Shown here one piece after another: positions 12,184 through 24,815 of a stretch of 64,000 bases of DNA. This DNA comes from Nymphalis io. Lineage: Eukaryota; Arthropoda; Insecta; Lepidoptera; Nymphalidae. The DNA is taken from assembly GCF_905147045.1 (NCBI RefSeq), contig NC_065901.1, positions 8,060,001 through 8,124,000 on the forward strand, given 5' to 3'. The stretch's first letter is position 1. Every line of letters begins with the position of its first letter. The notes under the pieces were generated by a model. It saw nothing but the letters and a program-made list of their open reading frames with translations, had not been told where the DNA came from and searched no databases. Made by a program: the position numbers and the translations under genes.

Positions 12184-13264
12184 GGCTTAAAGACGATTTA
12201 GTTATGGCAGTGTTTAATTTAAGCGATAACTATAACTAACATGTAAACTTAATAATCTTATATGGCTATAAATCACAAGAATTTAGAGTATATACTCAAC
12301 AAAAAAATGATAATCGCTATATAATGCAATCAACATACAACGGTCGTGATTTTTATGACAATGTTGCCATAGTTTGGTATGGTATTAAATTATCAAAACA
12401 TTCATTATTGTCTATGTCGTGACTTTTCTCCACGTAGATTCTCGTCACGTTTAATAGATAAATTTCAAAAATTCTCCAGAATTAACTTACGTAGATAAAA
12501 AGGTAGATCAATCAGAACTCAAAATTCCATCCTCACCATCTCGGTGACAGCGTATAATCATTTTAACCATAATTGTTAATCTGATCACATTTTGCTCATG
12601 TCTCGCATCGTTAGATTACAATTACAATATGTACTCATTAATTACGATTACAGATTAAGGAAAATAATCCAAAGAGAAATTATGTTCGGTGATTAATCAT
12701 TATTGATCTGTAATCGTAATCAAGTAATCTAGATTATGAATAATTTTGAGAAGAACACGCGTAGGTTATTCTGAATAAAAATAATCATTACTTTTAATCA
12801 GATTATTAATCTGATTACAAAAGTAGTTCATTAGTCTTATCTAAACTTTAATCTGTGCTCTTTACTTTTTGACTGCACAGAATATTAAGAGCAGTGTTTT
12901 CAATTTTGACCTTTGAACAGAGATTACCAGGTTTATATCATATTTATTTGAATTTTTCAAGAAAATTCGAATTACATCAAGAAAGTACTATTTTTTAAAT
13001 AACCACCTGAGAGAATACTTTTTATTTTCATATCGTACGACCGCCAATTCACAACGTCTGGCAGCACTGCTTCTGTCAACTCTTTGGTTTTTGGGGTAGA
13101 CAGAGAAACCGATCTGTCTACGGAATTTGGTCAGCCATATGAATGGTATAACACAAGTGACAACAGATAATATATTTTTATGAAAACTGAAATAATTGAA
13201 AAGGAAATTATTTAATTAATATCACCGGCTTTTGGTGGAAATGATGTAGAAATTTCTTACAAAA
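12184..13264. promoter_or_regulatory. divergent promoter region between the F-box gene and OGFOD3
   Basis: About 1.1 kb separate the two start codons, which point away from each other, so both promoters must lie here unless an untranslated exon is missed. The middle (about 12570-12840) is full of GATTACGATT and AATCTGATTA words related to the MITE at 63511-63733, with a near copy of its inverted end at 12584-12602. No TATA box or other motif is convincing. Confidence 0.4.
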
Positions 13265-14497
13265 ATGGGGGATATTAAAAAAAGAAATAAAATAAATACC
13301 AAAAGTGCAAATATTGAGAAAAATGACAATGAAAAATCGGTTGAAAAAGTGTAATTAGTTTTAATATTGGTCTTAATTTATGAATTTATTGTAGCTCTTA
13401 GCTAGCTTGATCATAACATATGATACCTCTTTCTATTTTTCAGATCCATTAATAAAGGTTTACCACTAAGAATTCTCTCACGATCAGTTGTAATTGTTTC
13501 TTTGCTTATTGTTGTTTATTATTCATCTAAAAACAATGTTCAAACTTTTGCAAAACAATCTGAGTTGCTACCAGGTAAAGGACAAATTGTTGAATGTTCC
13601 CCTGAATATGTAAAAGATATAGACAAATATGAAGGTTGTGCGCCTAAATACTGCAAAAGATTTGTTACTGATAAAGTAATTTCTGTGAGAGAAACTGAAG
13701 AGTTGTTGAAGCTAGCCCAAAAAGGTTTAAAGTATGGAGGTTCTTTTGGTGGTGCTTCTATATTGGACCTACATAGTGGAGCATTATCCAAAGGACAGCA
13801 TTTCGTTAATGTTTATAAAATGGATGAAATGAAAAATCTTTTCACACAAGATGACTTTAACATTTTTAAAGTATGTATTATTTTAAAATTTGAGAACATT
13901 TAAAGTTTTATGAAAAAATCATTGGTTATTAATTTTAATTATTTGTTTACTATTTCTAGGATGTCAAGGATAAAATTAAATACACAATTGCACATCATTT
14001 TGGTGTACGGCCTGACAAATTATATTTAACTCATCCAACATTCTTCTCAGAAATAACATCTAAAACTGCTTTTACGGTTCATGATGAATACTGGCATCCG
14101 CATGTTGACAAAGTAATTGTAGTAATTTATTAATTTTATATTTCATCAATTATTATTTTGTAATTATTCCTCGAAACGGATTTTTTTTATGAACTGTATA
14201 ACTGATATCTTGCATTTTTTTCAGGAAACTTATAAGTCCTTCCATTATACAACATTACTTTATCTTGGAGATTATAACATTGACTTTAGAGGAGGTAGAT
14301 TTGTCTTCATTGATGATAAATTTAACAGTACAATAGAACCACGGAAAGGCAGATTAAGTATGTTTACTAGTGGTGGTGAAAATTTTCATTATGTTGAGAA
14401 AGTCACTTCAGGTGTGAGATATGCAATAACAATTTCTTTCACATGTGATGAAAAATTTGCCATTAATGACCCTAGTCCAGCCAATTATTATAATTAG
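13265..14497 (+). CDS. OGFOD3: 2-oxoglutarate and Fe(II)-dependent oxygenase domain-containing protein 3
   Basis: Exons are 13265-13350, 13444-13870, 13960-14112 and 14225-14497, all phase-consistent, giving 312 residues, close to the vertebrate length. The protein has a basic cytosolic head and one membrane segment (about 39-55), so it is a type II membrane protein with a lumenal catalytic domain. The double-stranded beta-helix oxygenase domain is C-terminal. Iron ligands are visible as the HVD motif (His219, Asp221) within WHPHVDK and a distal His277 in GGENFHYVEKV, with Arg287 placed to bind the 2-oxoglutarate carboxylate. The family is related to prolyl hydroxylases, but the substrate is not established. 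A poly(A) signal is at 14522. The start is the first ATG of the frame and is followed by a lysine-rich head. Confidence 0.87.
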
Positions 14498-14684
14498 TTT
14501 TAAACAACATTCCAAAATTATAATAAAATAGATTTAATAAATAATGTGCTTTTTTTATTTACACTTTTGTCTTAATTTATAATGAGAATAATAAGATTTA
14601 GTGCAATTAACTAATTTGCTTGAATTAATTTAAGTGTTACAAGAATCTACATAGCTAGTTGTTAAATGTTGTACTACATAAATA

Positions 14685-14928
14685 TGTTTTTTTTTTTATA
14701 GAATAGGAAGATGGACGTTCATATGGGCCACCTGATGGTAAGTGGTCACCAACGCCCTTAGACATTGGCATTATAAGAAATATTAACCACCGCGTACATC
14801 ACCAATGCGCCACCTACCTTGGTAACTAAAATGTTATGTCCCTTGTGCCTGTAATTACACTGGCTCCCTCACCCTTCAAACCGGAACACAATAATATCAA
14901 GTATTCCTGTTTTGCGGTAGAATATCAT
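14685..14928 (+). mobile_element. Metulj-like SINE, truncated at the 3' side
   Basis: It begins with a T run and ATAGAATAGGAAGATGGACG, then GGGCCACCTGATGGTAAGTGG and the body shared with 33651-33956, and stops after TTGCGGTAGAATATC. The final part containing GAGTGGGTGGTACC is missing. It lies in the spacer between OGFOD3 and the next gene. Confidence 0.8.
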
Positions 14929-14929
14929 A

Positions 14930-15640
14930 TATGTTTATTCATGAAACTATGATTATTAATTTTAGTTTGTCTTTTATTAATAAAACATAATTAGTTATAT
15001 TATATAAATTATCCGATTGTTATGCAATATACGTAAATTTCCTGATGAAGGTGGAGATAAAATTACCTTGATGTCTTGATATTTTAGATATCTTGTTATT
15101 GATATAAAGATACACATATAACTTTTTTTTTTTATAAATTCAATTAAGTACAAATAAATATCTTACTTACAGTGATAACAGAAAAACTCGTTAAATAGAG
15201 ATATTGAAATTTGAGTAAAGCCAAGGAGCTTAAGAACCAGGCTATCAAAATTCCAAACAAAATTTGAAATTTAAGCACTCTTCTTTAGCCTAAATAATGA
15301 CACTGAAAATCAGTTATTGCCTGTAAAAGATTAGGCTTTATGTTCAACATCTTTGCTTTATTCTTAATGAAGTTTTTATTGAAAAAAAATAGAAATGTCA
15401 AATTTTAAAAAACAAAACACTGTGAATCGATTAATTGCGCAAGTGTGGCATATTGTTTACACAAAAAAACAAAATACAAAAAACATGTCATACATTTTTA
15501 TTTTGGCTCTCTTTAAATTCTAGTGATACTGAAAAAACGTACCAATTTAGTTCAAAATTTATTCAGTGGTATATTAACAGTATTTTATATTTTTGCGTCG
15601 TTAGCCTATCGTAGACTAAATTTTTTTTAGATAATCGAAA
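14930..15640. other. intergenic stretch upstream of the CCPG1-like gene
   Basis: AT-rich and without supported features. The 5' leader of the gene starting at 15641 probably lies in the last 100 bases, where the composition becomes slightly less AT-rich (GCGTCGTTAGCCTATCG near 15595). Confidence 0.45.
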
Positions 15641-18600
15641 ATGGACCGATCCACTACAGATCATAGTGATTCTGATTCTGGAGATAGTTGGACTCTAATT
15701 GAGAATAGCTCCACGTACGCTGATGATGCGCTAGATGTACCTGATCATACAACTGAAAGGTATTAATAGCTTTTAAAGTAATTTAGTATATTAACTAGAT
15801 TTAATCGATGATGTAATTATCACTTAAATCTGTAATTTTTAATTATTGAAATGAATACAACTTCGATTTGGGATTATAAATGTAATTATCAGTCAATATT
15901 TACAAAACAAGACAAATATAATTTAGTACTTTTATGGTTTCGATATAATGACTGGCACATTTTGTAGTTAAAATTTTGCTTACTAAAGAAAAGTTTTGAA
16001 ATGAGTTGGATGAAAGCCAATTTAATATTTTTTTTGCAAATAATTTGCAACACAAAGGAGCAAATATGAACAATAGGTTTTGCCTATTCATTTTTTATTT
16101 ATGGATTATATGTGTATAAGTAATTACTTTAAAAAAATATATAAACAAACTATGGAACTACATGGTTGGTATCCTATATAAGACTGTTTGTGTAGGTATT
16201 GATACTGATCATTTATTCTTCTGCCTAAAGAGGAATACTTTGTTTTTCTGTGTCTTAGATCTAATTGTGAGTGATGTATTGAATTTAAAGGCACAAGAGA
16301 CAATTTAGCAAAAGATGCAACATCTTAGTTACTATTGGCATTGTATTTGGAGCTAAATTGTTAATATTACTAACAATATCAATATGCATTGCTGACTGCT
16401 TATCTTAGTTGAGCTTAATTGGCAAACTATATTTAAATTATAAAAAATTTTTGAATGCCAAATTTTTTGGAGGTCTTTAATATTATATGAATTTTAATAA
16501 CATGTTCATTATTTCAGCACCAAGGTGGAACATCATGATAAAGACGAGGACACTGATGGTATATCTATTATCACTGACAGTGAACCAGAGTCTTCTTCAC
16601 CATGTGAAATAAACTATGAACATTATCTTTTAGAGGAAAATTTGGCACCAGAACATCATATTCCACAATTCATGACGGTAAATTCTGACTTGCATGATTT
16701 TAAAAATCACAATGAATCTAAAAAAGAAGATGATGATTTTCTCGGAGATAGCGGGGAAAAGCATAAGACATATGTACATAGGCGAAATAAAAGATTGAGC
16801 ACAGTACTTAACATCATAATGTTGGGTAGTGTGATAACAGCTGCAGGTGTAGCTATTGGTCACATGTGGGGTGCTAAAACAGACTGTTCCGTGCATACTT
16901 CTCCAAATGTAAATAAAATATTGTCCAATCTTTATAAACTACAAGAAGAAAATGCTTATTTATGGAATAAATTAAAGGAGTTGACAGCCTTAAATAATCA
17001 TCAAATGAATCAACAAAAGACTACATTGAAACAAAATAAATGTAAGAAAATATTTGAAGAACCCTTGATAAATAATGACAGTAAGAAAGTTACAAAATGT
17101 GTTGACAGTAAATTCATAAATGATGACAAATTACTAAATAAAGACATGGATAAAGCAGCTCATGAAAATCAATTTTCATTAGAAGACGTGATAGATAATA
17201 ATCATGCTTACCAAAAAAACAAGAAATGGTTAGATGATGAAATTTTGCAAACTTCTAATCAGAAGCCATCAAAAAAATTAAAGACACGGCACACTCCTAA
17301 ATCTTTAGAACATAATCCTAAGAATCAAAACAAAGAAAATGACTCAAAGGAAATCATTTATGTTAAAGAAAATAGTAAAAATGAAAAAAAAAATACTGAA
17401 GAATATCTGAATGAAACACAAGATTTGTCAAGTGCAATTACACTAAATTATATTAACAATATAAATAATAAAGAGAGTGAAGCTTTTAAATCAGAATATA
17501 AGTATTTAAATAACAAAAAGTTACTTAAAAAACCATATGGTCCCGAAAAAGACTTTTCTTTGAATTATGTAGACAAACTTGAAAATGAGAAAAATAAAGA
17601 TCAGTTTAAAAACTATATGAGACTTAAAGGAGCATATGGTTATGAGTTTGATCTTTCAAATAAAGGAAAAAATACAAAAACTAATTTTAACAGCTTAAAC
17701 GAAGAATATGATTTGTTTAATGACTTCAATCATAAAAGACATCAATCCATCAAGAAAAGAGAAAGTAATAAAACTTTTAAAGTAGAAACTAAAGATCTTG
17801 ATACAAATCAAATATCAAAAGATAAATTTGGTACTGAAGAGGAATTCTTAAGGAGCATTAAAGATAAAAAAGAAATGAAGAAAAGCCTCAAAAGTATTAA
17901 AAAAGCATTTAAAAATAACAGTAAAGATTTCGATAAGGGAAAAACCACTGAAGGAAAGGAATTTTTAAGAAATATAAAAGATAAAAACCAAAAAATAATC
18001 AATAAAAGTGAAAGTAACAAAGCATTTGAGAAGGAATATAAAATTTTAATGAAAAATAATACTCCAAACAGCGAATACGATTCCGAAGAAGAAAGTAACA
18101 TGAAAGATAGCAATTTGAAAAAAAATAAAAGGGAAGATACCAAAATACTTCAAAAGAAAAATAAAAAGAACATAAAGCATGAAACACTAAAAGGAAAATA
18201 CAATACTGCTGAGCAAGTTATGAAAGATCAAAATCTTAATGGATATAATCAAAAGGAAAATGAGATGTGTGAAATGAATACTAAAAGTTTGTACACCAAT
18301 GAAGGTTCTAACGACGAATTGGGTGTTAACGAAGATTCTTTAAATATCAAAAATAATAGAGTAAAAGAGAACAGTGAGAAAGCTTGTACCATGAAAAATA
18401 ATGATTTAAAGTGGAATAAAACACCAAAAAATGAAAACGATAGCAAAATAAAAACGCAAATAATAAATAATGATTCTATTAAGGACAAAAAAGCAACTGG
18501 TGAAGACTATTACCAAAGTGACATCAGTGATGAAGACTTGAAAAAGGATAACAGATATATTGGTCAAAAGCAGAAAGAAGAAAGGAAGAAATATGATCGT

Positions 18601-19047
18601 CAACATTCACATAAAAAAGTGAAAAGAAGGAATAAATATGAACAATGGGAAATGAAAGGCGGTTTATTCAAAGACTATGATGATATTTCAATGTCTTCAT
18701 CTCAAGAAAATGAATATTCATTCAATGAACCAAATTCGCAGAACGACGAAAACCGTAAACGTCAACTAAGAGATAATTCTAATAAGGCAGAAGATAACTT
18801 AAATGATGATCTTAAAGATTATGTAAAAAGTTCTCAAAAAGTTAATGAAGGTGAGGATGAAGAAAATTGGCTACATAAAAGAGCGAAATTTCGTACAGAA
18901 GCAAGGCAAAAGCTTGACAAGGAGTCCTCTGTTAAGAATGGCATCAATGCTGCCGGTTGGTATTTTCGACGTATGCGCAAACGTGAGCAAAGTCGTGGGA
19001 AAGTCGATAGCAGCACTTACCGAAAATTATTAAAACATAAATTTTAA
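15641..19047 (+). CDS. CCPG1/PBXIP1-like single-pass membrane protein, candidate ER-phagy receptor
   Basis: Exons are 15641-15759 and 16518-19047, joined as AG+C (Ser40), giving 882 residues. The head is acidic and serine-rich and holds SWTLI (Trp17, Ile20), a canonical W-x-x-I LC3-interacting motif at the same place and in the same context as in vertebrate CCPG1. A membrane helix lies at about 133-158 and ends in GHMWG, which resembles the GHFYG end of the CCPG1 helix, followed by a short coiled coil (about 165-190). The remaining 690 residues are very rich in Lys, Asn, Glu and Asp, of low complexity, with loosely repeated KDK/KNN units, and end in a conserved-looking WLHKRAKFR...GWYFRRMRKRE segment. 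In vertebrates CCPG1 is an ER-phagy receptor and PBXIP1 a relative. Orthology is inferred from layout, not from long identity. A poly(A) signal is at 19295. Confidence 0.6.
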
Positions 19048-19700
19048 ATTAGAACATGTTATTATAGTATAAGAAAATTTGTTGTATTACTAGATCATTA
19101 AGGTTCAATTAGACACAATGCTTTTATAAAAGCATTTAAAACAATACGAAAGCTGTGTAACTTACATATTTTTACATACACTCGAAATTTTGTACAGGGA
19201 TACTAGGAGAGTTTGTGTGATAAAAGATTTTATTTTTTAACATTTCTTTATTCGAGTTTAAAATCTATTAAATAGTTATGTTAATTGTGATATAAATAAA
19301 CTTTTAGACTTTCCAGTTTTCTTGGGCGGTCAGGACCTCCATTAGTTGTGCCGATGCTACCAATTATAATGTAATAACAGTACCTACTTTTGAATTTCTT
19401 TCAATGCAAATAATATATCATAGATATTTTTGTATAATTAAATATTAATGTGATAGAATATAATGATTATAATAAAAAGGTCTTCACATATGAGAAAAAG
19501 TAATTTGTGCTATTTAAAATTCACTGCTAAGGTTATAGAATAGTTTTATTCACAATGTATAGAAACTGTTAACACTTGCCCTTTCGGATTTTAGTATCCA
19601 GTGATATTTATAATTTAAGTTTACTAAATTTGTAAGTATTATCAATAAATATAGTAATAAAACACATAAATTTTTTTTAAATATTTGATAGAAGTACTGT
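19048..19700. other. convergent 3' region between the CCPG1-like gene and UBL7
   Basis: 3' untranslated sequence of both genes. AATAAA on the plus strand at 19295 can serve the CCPG1-like gene. No other feature is seen. Confidence 0.55.
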
Positions 19701-22700
19701 TTAATCATCTTCAATAAGTCCATTGATAATTAAATTTATTGCAGCATTTGCGTCACCTGAAAAATGAAAAGGTTAATTAAATGAATTGAGTGGTATTCTT
19801 AGTTTTTGGAAGAATGTAGAGTGAGTATGTTGAGTGTTTATGTATAAACATATAGGATGACAGAGCTAATTTGCTGATGGAATTAGAATTTAAAATAATC
19901 ACCCTATCTCCACTTGTTAGCACCATTGTTGTTAATTATTGGCACTAAAATATATTTATATTATAAAATACATAACAATATTTTTAAAAAATCTATTCTT
20001 TTAAAAACATACAACTTCTATGGGATTACTTCAGAAAGTAAATAAGTAAAAAAAGTTGGTTTTTATCAAAACTTTGGAAGTAAAATTATAGTGAATATTA
20101 TTATAATTATATAAAGTGAAATAGTATAGTATACATAAATAAAACAAAGGTACACAACCAGAAACAGTGCATAATAAATAAGTAAAGCTATTAGCCAACT
20201 GCATAGAATATGTAAATCTATTTATCTTTACACTTTCTTCGATTGGAGTATATGTAATTTTGAAGCAATATGACTATTAGTCACCACAGAATATACATGT
20301 TTTTTTTTAAATATTTGGAAGTTAGAGTAATGGGTTTAATTTTTTGAAGCCTCCATAACTTCAGATTCCAGAGGAATAAACAATAGTTGTACATGTGGTA
20401 AAATTCAGTATAGTACAGTAATAGTTTAAATGAATGTAGAAAAAAAATACTTAAGAGTAAAAATAAAAATGACCTTCATTAATGAGCAAAGCCCGAATAT
20501 TGAGCGCATCGTTCAGTAAGCCCATCTCGTGCATTCGTTGCAGTTGCGTCGTGAAATCTTCTTGTATGGTAGGGTTGAATGAGGATGACGCTAAAAAGAC
20601 ATCATTTAATAAATATCATGAGTTATTTTAGATTATTATTAAAGCTTAATACGCTAACGTCAATTTTTGCCATGTTTTGATATCTAAAGATACATTATTA
20701 CATTATAATTAATCAGGTCTTGTCAAAAACGTAAAAAAGCATTTTTATCAAAATTTGTATCTAAATCAACTCTCTTGATAGTAGAATTCATCTGTATTGA
20801 AGTCTGCGTCCAATGCAAAATTCACCTGTATAGCTAAAGATGTCCTATCCATCATCCATACATACATTTTTTTTGTAAGTGGCAATATTTGCCGCTTAAA
20901 AAAATTTACAATTTACTCTTAAAATGCATTTTGATTCCTTTAGCAGCCACAGGCTTATGATACCTCAAAGTAACATATACCCAGCTGGTATATTTAACTC
21001 AAATAGTGAGTATTACCTGGTGAATTAGCGGTCGAGGATTCAGGCATAGAACGAGTAAGTGCCTCAGTAATGGCCTCGCTGATCATCTCTGCAGTGATGT
21101 TGTTATGATTCAAGACAGCATTGCTCGTACCGCCTTCAAAAGAATATTATGCAACTATATTATTTATTTATTTTATTACATTATAATATAATAGCAATAG
21201 TAAATTTTGTTTTATTACGTTATAATAAGAATTACATATTACCAGTGGTAGAGGGCGAGGCAGCCTGCAGCAGGCCCAACAGCCCGCTTGGCACGGCGGC
21301 GCCGCTGGCGGTCGACAGCGTGGCCTCAGTCGCCGCCTACACACGGATTGAAGTTAATAGAGAGACAAGCACTGTGGTATCAACTTTCTCACAAAATAAG
21401 AACAAAGTAAAAATGATGTACAAGCATATTAAAAATAAGATAATATAAAAACTGTAGATTTCATGAAAAAAAAAATCGTTATCATATTCTGAATTCAAGC
21501 AATGCATCTTTCTCATTATTTACTTTAGTTTATAGTACAAAGTGGGAGAGGTATCAGCAAAATATAAAGTTAATATAATTATATTTTTGAGATAAATTCT
21601 GTAATAGTTAGTAATTATAGCCTCGACGTTTAGGAAGCACAGCTGCTGAAACAATAACAGATACACATAAACTATGTATATGAACTTACTTTGCCAGTAT
21701 ATGCCCATGTTTCATTGATCAATAACAGTCATCATTTTTATATTAATAATAATATAACAGATATACCTGTAATGCTGCAGTTAATTGTTCTTGGGTGATA
21801 GCATTTCTTGTTTCTACTTCCTCAGTCTCCTCTTCCTCTACATCCTCATCTTCAGAAAGTGCTTCCAAAGAATAAGCAAAGCCAGAGGTTGGAGCTTAAG
21901 ATCAAAAAATATTGTAAAATTATAAATGTCAGTCTATTATAAGTATAAATGTTGAGCTTTGAGGTTGAGGTATGTAGTTAATTATCCATTTAATATATTA
22001 AATAAATATTGGTAACACTTTTACAAGCTCTTTAGATATGATGATAGCCTTTGTAATGGGATTTTAACTGAGACTAAGACACACTATTTTCTTACTATAA
22101 TTAAATTACCAGTGTCAGAAGTAGCTGCATTTGATCGAGATCGCACTAAACGCATCAAATGTCTTAATGCATTTGGTAGATCAGGGTGAGCTTCAGCACC
22201 ACGTCGCATTGTCTGAATGTTAGCACCCAGAGCTGCAAGAAGCTCTACTTCGTGTAAGATTGACAGTGTCATACAATCTTCGGCTAATGATGGTGCATGA
22301 TCTATTATTTCAGCCATTGCAGATTCGTCATTTAATAACTGGAATTAGAATAGAATAGAATATGCTTTATTGTACACCAAAAGAGTTACAAAACCATTTT
22401 AAACACAAACACAAAAGAAACGAAAACTACTTTGTACAAAAGGCGGTCTTATTGCTAAAAGAGCGATCTCTTCCAGACAACCTTTGGGTGAAGGACATGA
22501 AATAAATAAATAAAGCGGTAAGGAGGTGTGCTAATCATCTCAATTTTTATTTTTTAAATAAATATAAATATATATATATATACAGTACTATAGCTAAATA
22601 TACATACATATAATTAAATAATATATACATAACATATAATATATAAAACAAAACATTAAAAAAAAAAGAATGTTATTATGATAATAATAATAATAATAAA

Positions 22701-23847
22701 TAGCAATAAAGTGCGGCAGATAATAAAACAACACTCCCTGATAATTATAAAGATAAATAATATGCCTTGAGTCAGATTTTAAATGTGTTAATAGTTTGAG
22801 ATTGTATTAAGTGGAGTGGTAAAAAATTCCATAGGCGAACTGCTTGGACAGAGAAAGAATTGGTATAAAAAGAAGAAGAGTGAGAAGGAATTTTAAGAAT
22901 CAGATTATCGTCAGATTGTAGAGTGCGGCCGTGCGAGTCCTTAAGGAATTCAAAACGTATAAATGGTTAGATGTAAACGTATAGACAGTTTCATTTTCAA
23001 CATCATTTGTAATTCTAAGAAAAACTGCAAAATTTACTACTCATGTAATGCAAAAATATTGAGAGAACAGATTAATTGTCAGTAATGGAACATAATTATG
23101 AATTACATAAAGTCATAAAAAGAAAGTTTATTATTTTTAAATAAAAAATCAATTTTTCTTCAATTGTATGACTCAACAGAATATTCTTATAATATATCAA
23201 TATTTCGACAGAACCTAGTTATGTTCTGCCGAGATGATTTGTTTGAGAGTAGTTCTTCAGATTCTGAACTACTAATGAACAGATTTACTAATATAGGGAG
23301 CATCTCAATTTAGCTGAATTAAAAGTACAAGTGAGATTGCAGATATACATATTATTACAAAATGTTTTAAAATATATAGTAATTTTTTAAATTAACCTGC
23401 ATTGCTTTTGTCCAACCAGGAGCATTAGGTGTACATCCAAGTGTGCGTAATGAAGCAATAAGTTGCAGAAGCTCTGCATCAGTATATGATGGCGGTGACG
23501 TAGGAGGTGCCTGGATTTTTTTCTTGAGCACATGAACCATCTCACCATTTTTAATACCACAGTTAGAAAGGGTTGCATTGTCATTTAATATTTTTCCATG
23601 ATGGATTAGTTCTAAAAAATGTCACAGCATTAAAAATATTATTTTCGACAGCTAAAAGACCAGTTTAAATTTTTAAATATATATCACCTATAGATGCAGA
23701 TGGTAAATTGGTCTTCTTTTCTGCTACGTTTTTTAGTCGGTCCACAGTATTATCGAGAGTAAAATTTTCTATTTTATGGCGCTCCATTAGCCCAGGTTTT
23801 ACTTTAATACCCAAAAAGACACATTGCTGATTCTCAATAGTTTCCAT
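19701..23847 (-). CDS. UBL7: ubiquitin-like protein 7 (UbL-UBA protein)
   Basis: Eight coding exons on the minus strand: 23688-23847, 23397-23611, 22110-22338, 21767-21894, 21243-21336, 21017-21133, 20474-20590 and 19701-19756. All phases agree and give 371 residues, near the 380 of the human protein. Residues about 8-80 form the ubiquitin-like domain (GKILNDNATLSNCGIKNGEMVHVL is its end). The middle matches the UBL7 pattern of a helical segment with LNDESAMAEIIDHAPSLAED, then a glutamate-rich linker, and the last 45 residues are a UBA domain (MHEMGLLNDALNIRALLINEG and NAAINLII). UbL-UBA proteins shuttle or scaffold ubiquitinated cargo; the specific role of UBL7 is little defined. The long intron 2 contains a LINE tail. 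Confidence 0.88.
22340..22985 (-). mobile_element. 5'-truncated non-LTR retrotransposon (LINE) 3' end
   Basis: Read on the minus strand, about 22790-22985 encodes the C-terminal end of a reverse transcriptase ORF (SFSVQAVRLWNFLPLHLI), followed by a 3' untranslated region with GAAGAGATCGCTCTTTTAGC and GTGTACAATAAAGC, and a tail of ATTCT repeats at 22345-22362. Short (AT)n, (TAA)n and A-rich stretches at 22555-22700 interrupt it. It sits in intron 2 of UBL7 in the same orientation as the gene. Confidence 0.75.
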
Positions 23848-24073
23848 TGTAAAATTGTATCTTTTCCCGGGTTGTAATATTAAGATATTTGATAAACAAC
23901 AATTTAAATACTCAATGAAAAAATATTTGAAGTTAAAGATTTAATTAGGTATCCACCAAGACATAAATATATTCTTTCCGCTTAAAATTGCAATTTCACG
24001 ACTCAAACAACAAAGACGAATTTGACGAACAATGCAAATCGTAATGAATTATGAAATTAGAAATTAAATGACA

Positions 24074-24115
24074 TTTGTCTGTCACTCGTATTTTGTTATA
24101 CGAGTGACAGACAAA
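24074..24115. repeat. perfect 18-bp inverted repeat with 6-base loop
   Basis: The left arm 24074-24091 (TTTGTCTGTCACTCGTAT) is exactly complementary to 24098-24115, with loop TTTGTT. Two further pairs lie outside one mismatch. It is 230 bases upstream of the UBL7 start codon. Confidence 0.9.
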
Positions 24116-24295
24116 AGTTATTTGAAAGGCAAAGATTTTAAGTTTTACAGCCGTGTAGTATTTTCAATTAATTCGTTTTAAGATTGGTTCGTTTATGGGA
24201 AAAAGTAAAAATATTCTTGTGATTACCATTTCAAGCCATTATGATTTTTACGGTATTTGTTTTAAATTTTATCTGCTCATAATAAATTAGATCTT

Positions 24296-24622
24296 TCAGA
24301 CCGATTTCAGCCACGGTGGCCAATCTCAAGAGAGATTAATCAATTGCGAAGGACATGTTATAGTGCACAAGTGTATGCGCAAGCACAGGTGCACTCTATT
24401 CCCTAACTCTCATAATCCGATGGGACGGTAGTCCGACATGGCCGGAAATTGTTCAGGAGTATCACCAAGGGCGTTACGTGCTTTCCGAGGCACGGGAGTG
24501 AACACACTTCCGACTCCAGACTCTTGCCTGCTATTGAGAATTTTTGACAGAAAAACCTAATAACTTTTTATTGCCCAACTTGGGATTTGAACGCAAGACC
24601 TCTGGATAGACCAACGAGGCAG
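24296..24622 (-). mobile_element. tRNA-derived SINE, full length, minus orientation
   Basis: Reading the minus strand it begins ACTGCCTCGTTGGTCTATCC with a B-box-like TTCAAATCCC, then a run ending in an internal T-rich stretch, CCTCGGAAAGCACG, and the 3' CTCTCTTGAGATTGGCCACC. It lies between UBL7 and COX16. Confidence 0.8.
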
Positions 24623-24815
24623 TTGTAATTATAATAAATAATTAAGTCTTGAATGGCATACTTTAAATGAAACTAAGAAATTATTTAAGGTTAAAATAAG
24701 TTATTATGTTTGATTAAACTTGTTTTTAATTAACTCTTATAACATACTAATTTAGAAACTACATGTATTATTTACAGGGCGTAAATAAATGATATAACAT
24801 TACATTTGTTCAAAG

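Noticed and set aside
16630..19033. Minus-strand and alternative plus-strand frames across the CCPG1-like gene
   Set aside because: Shadows of an A-rich coding exon; the minus-strand products are mostly Leu, Phe and Ser from reversed Lys and Asn codons.
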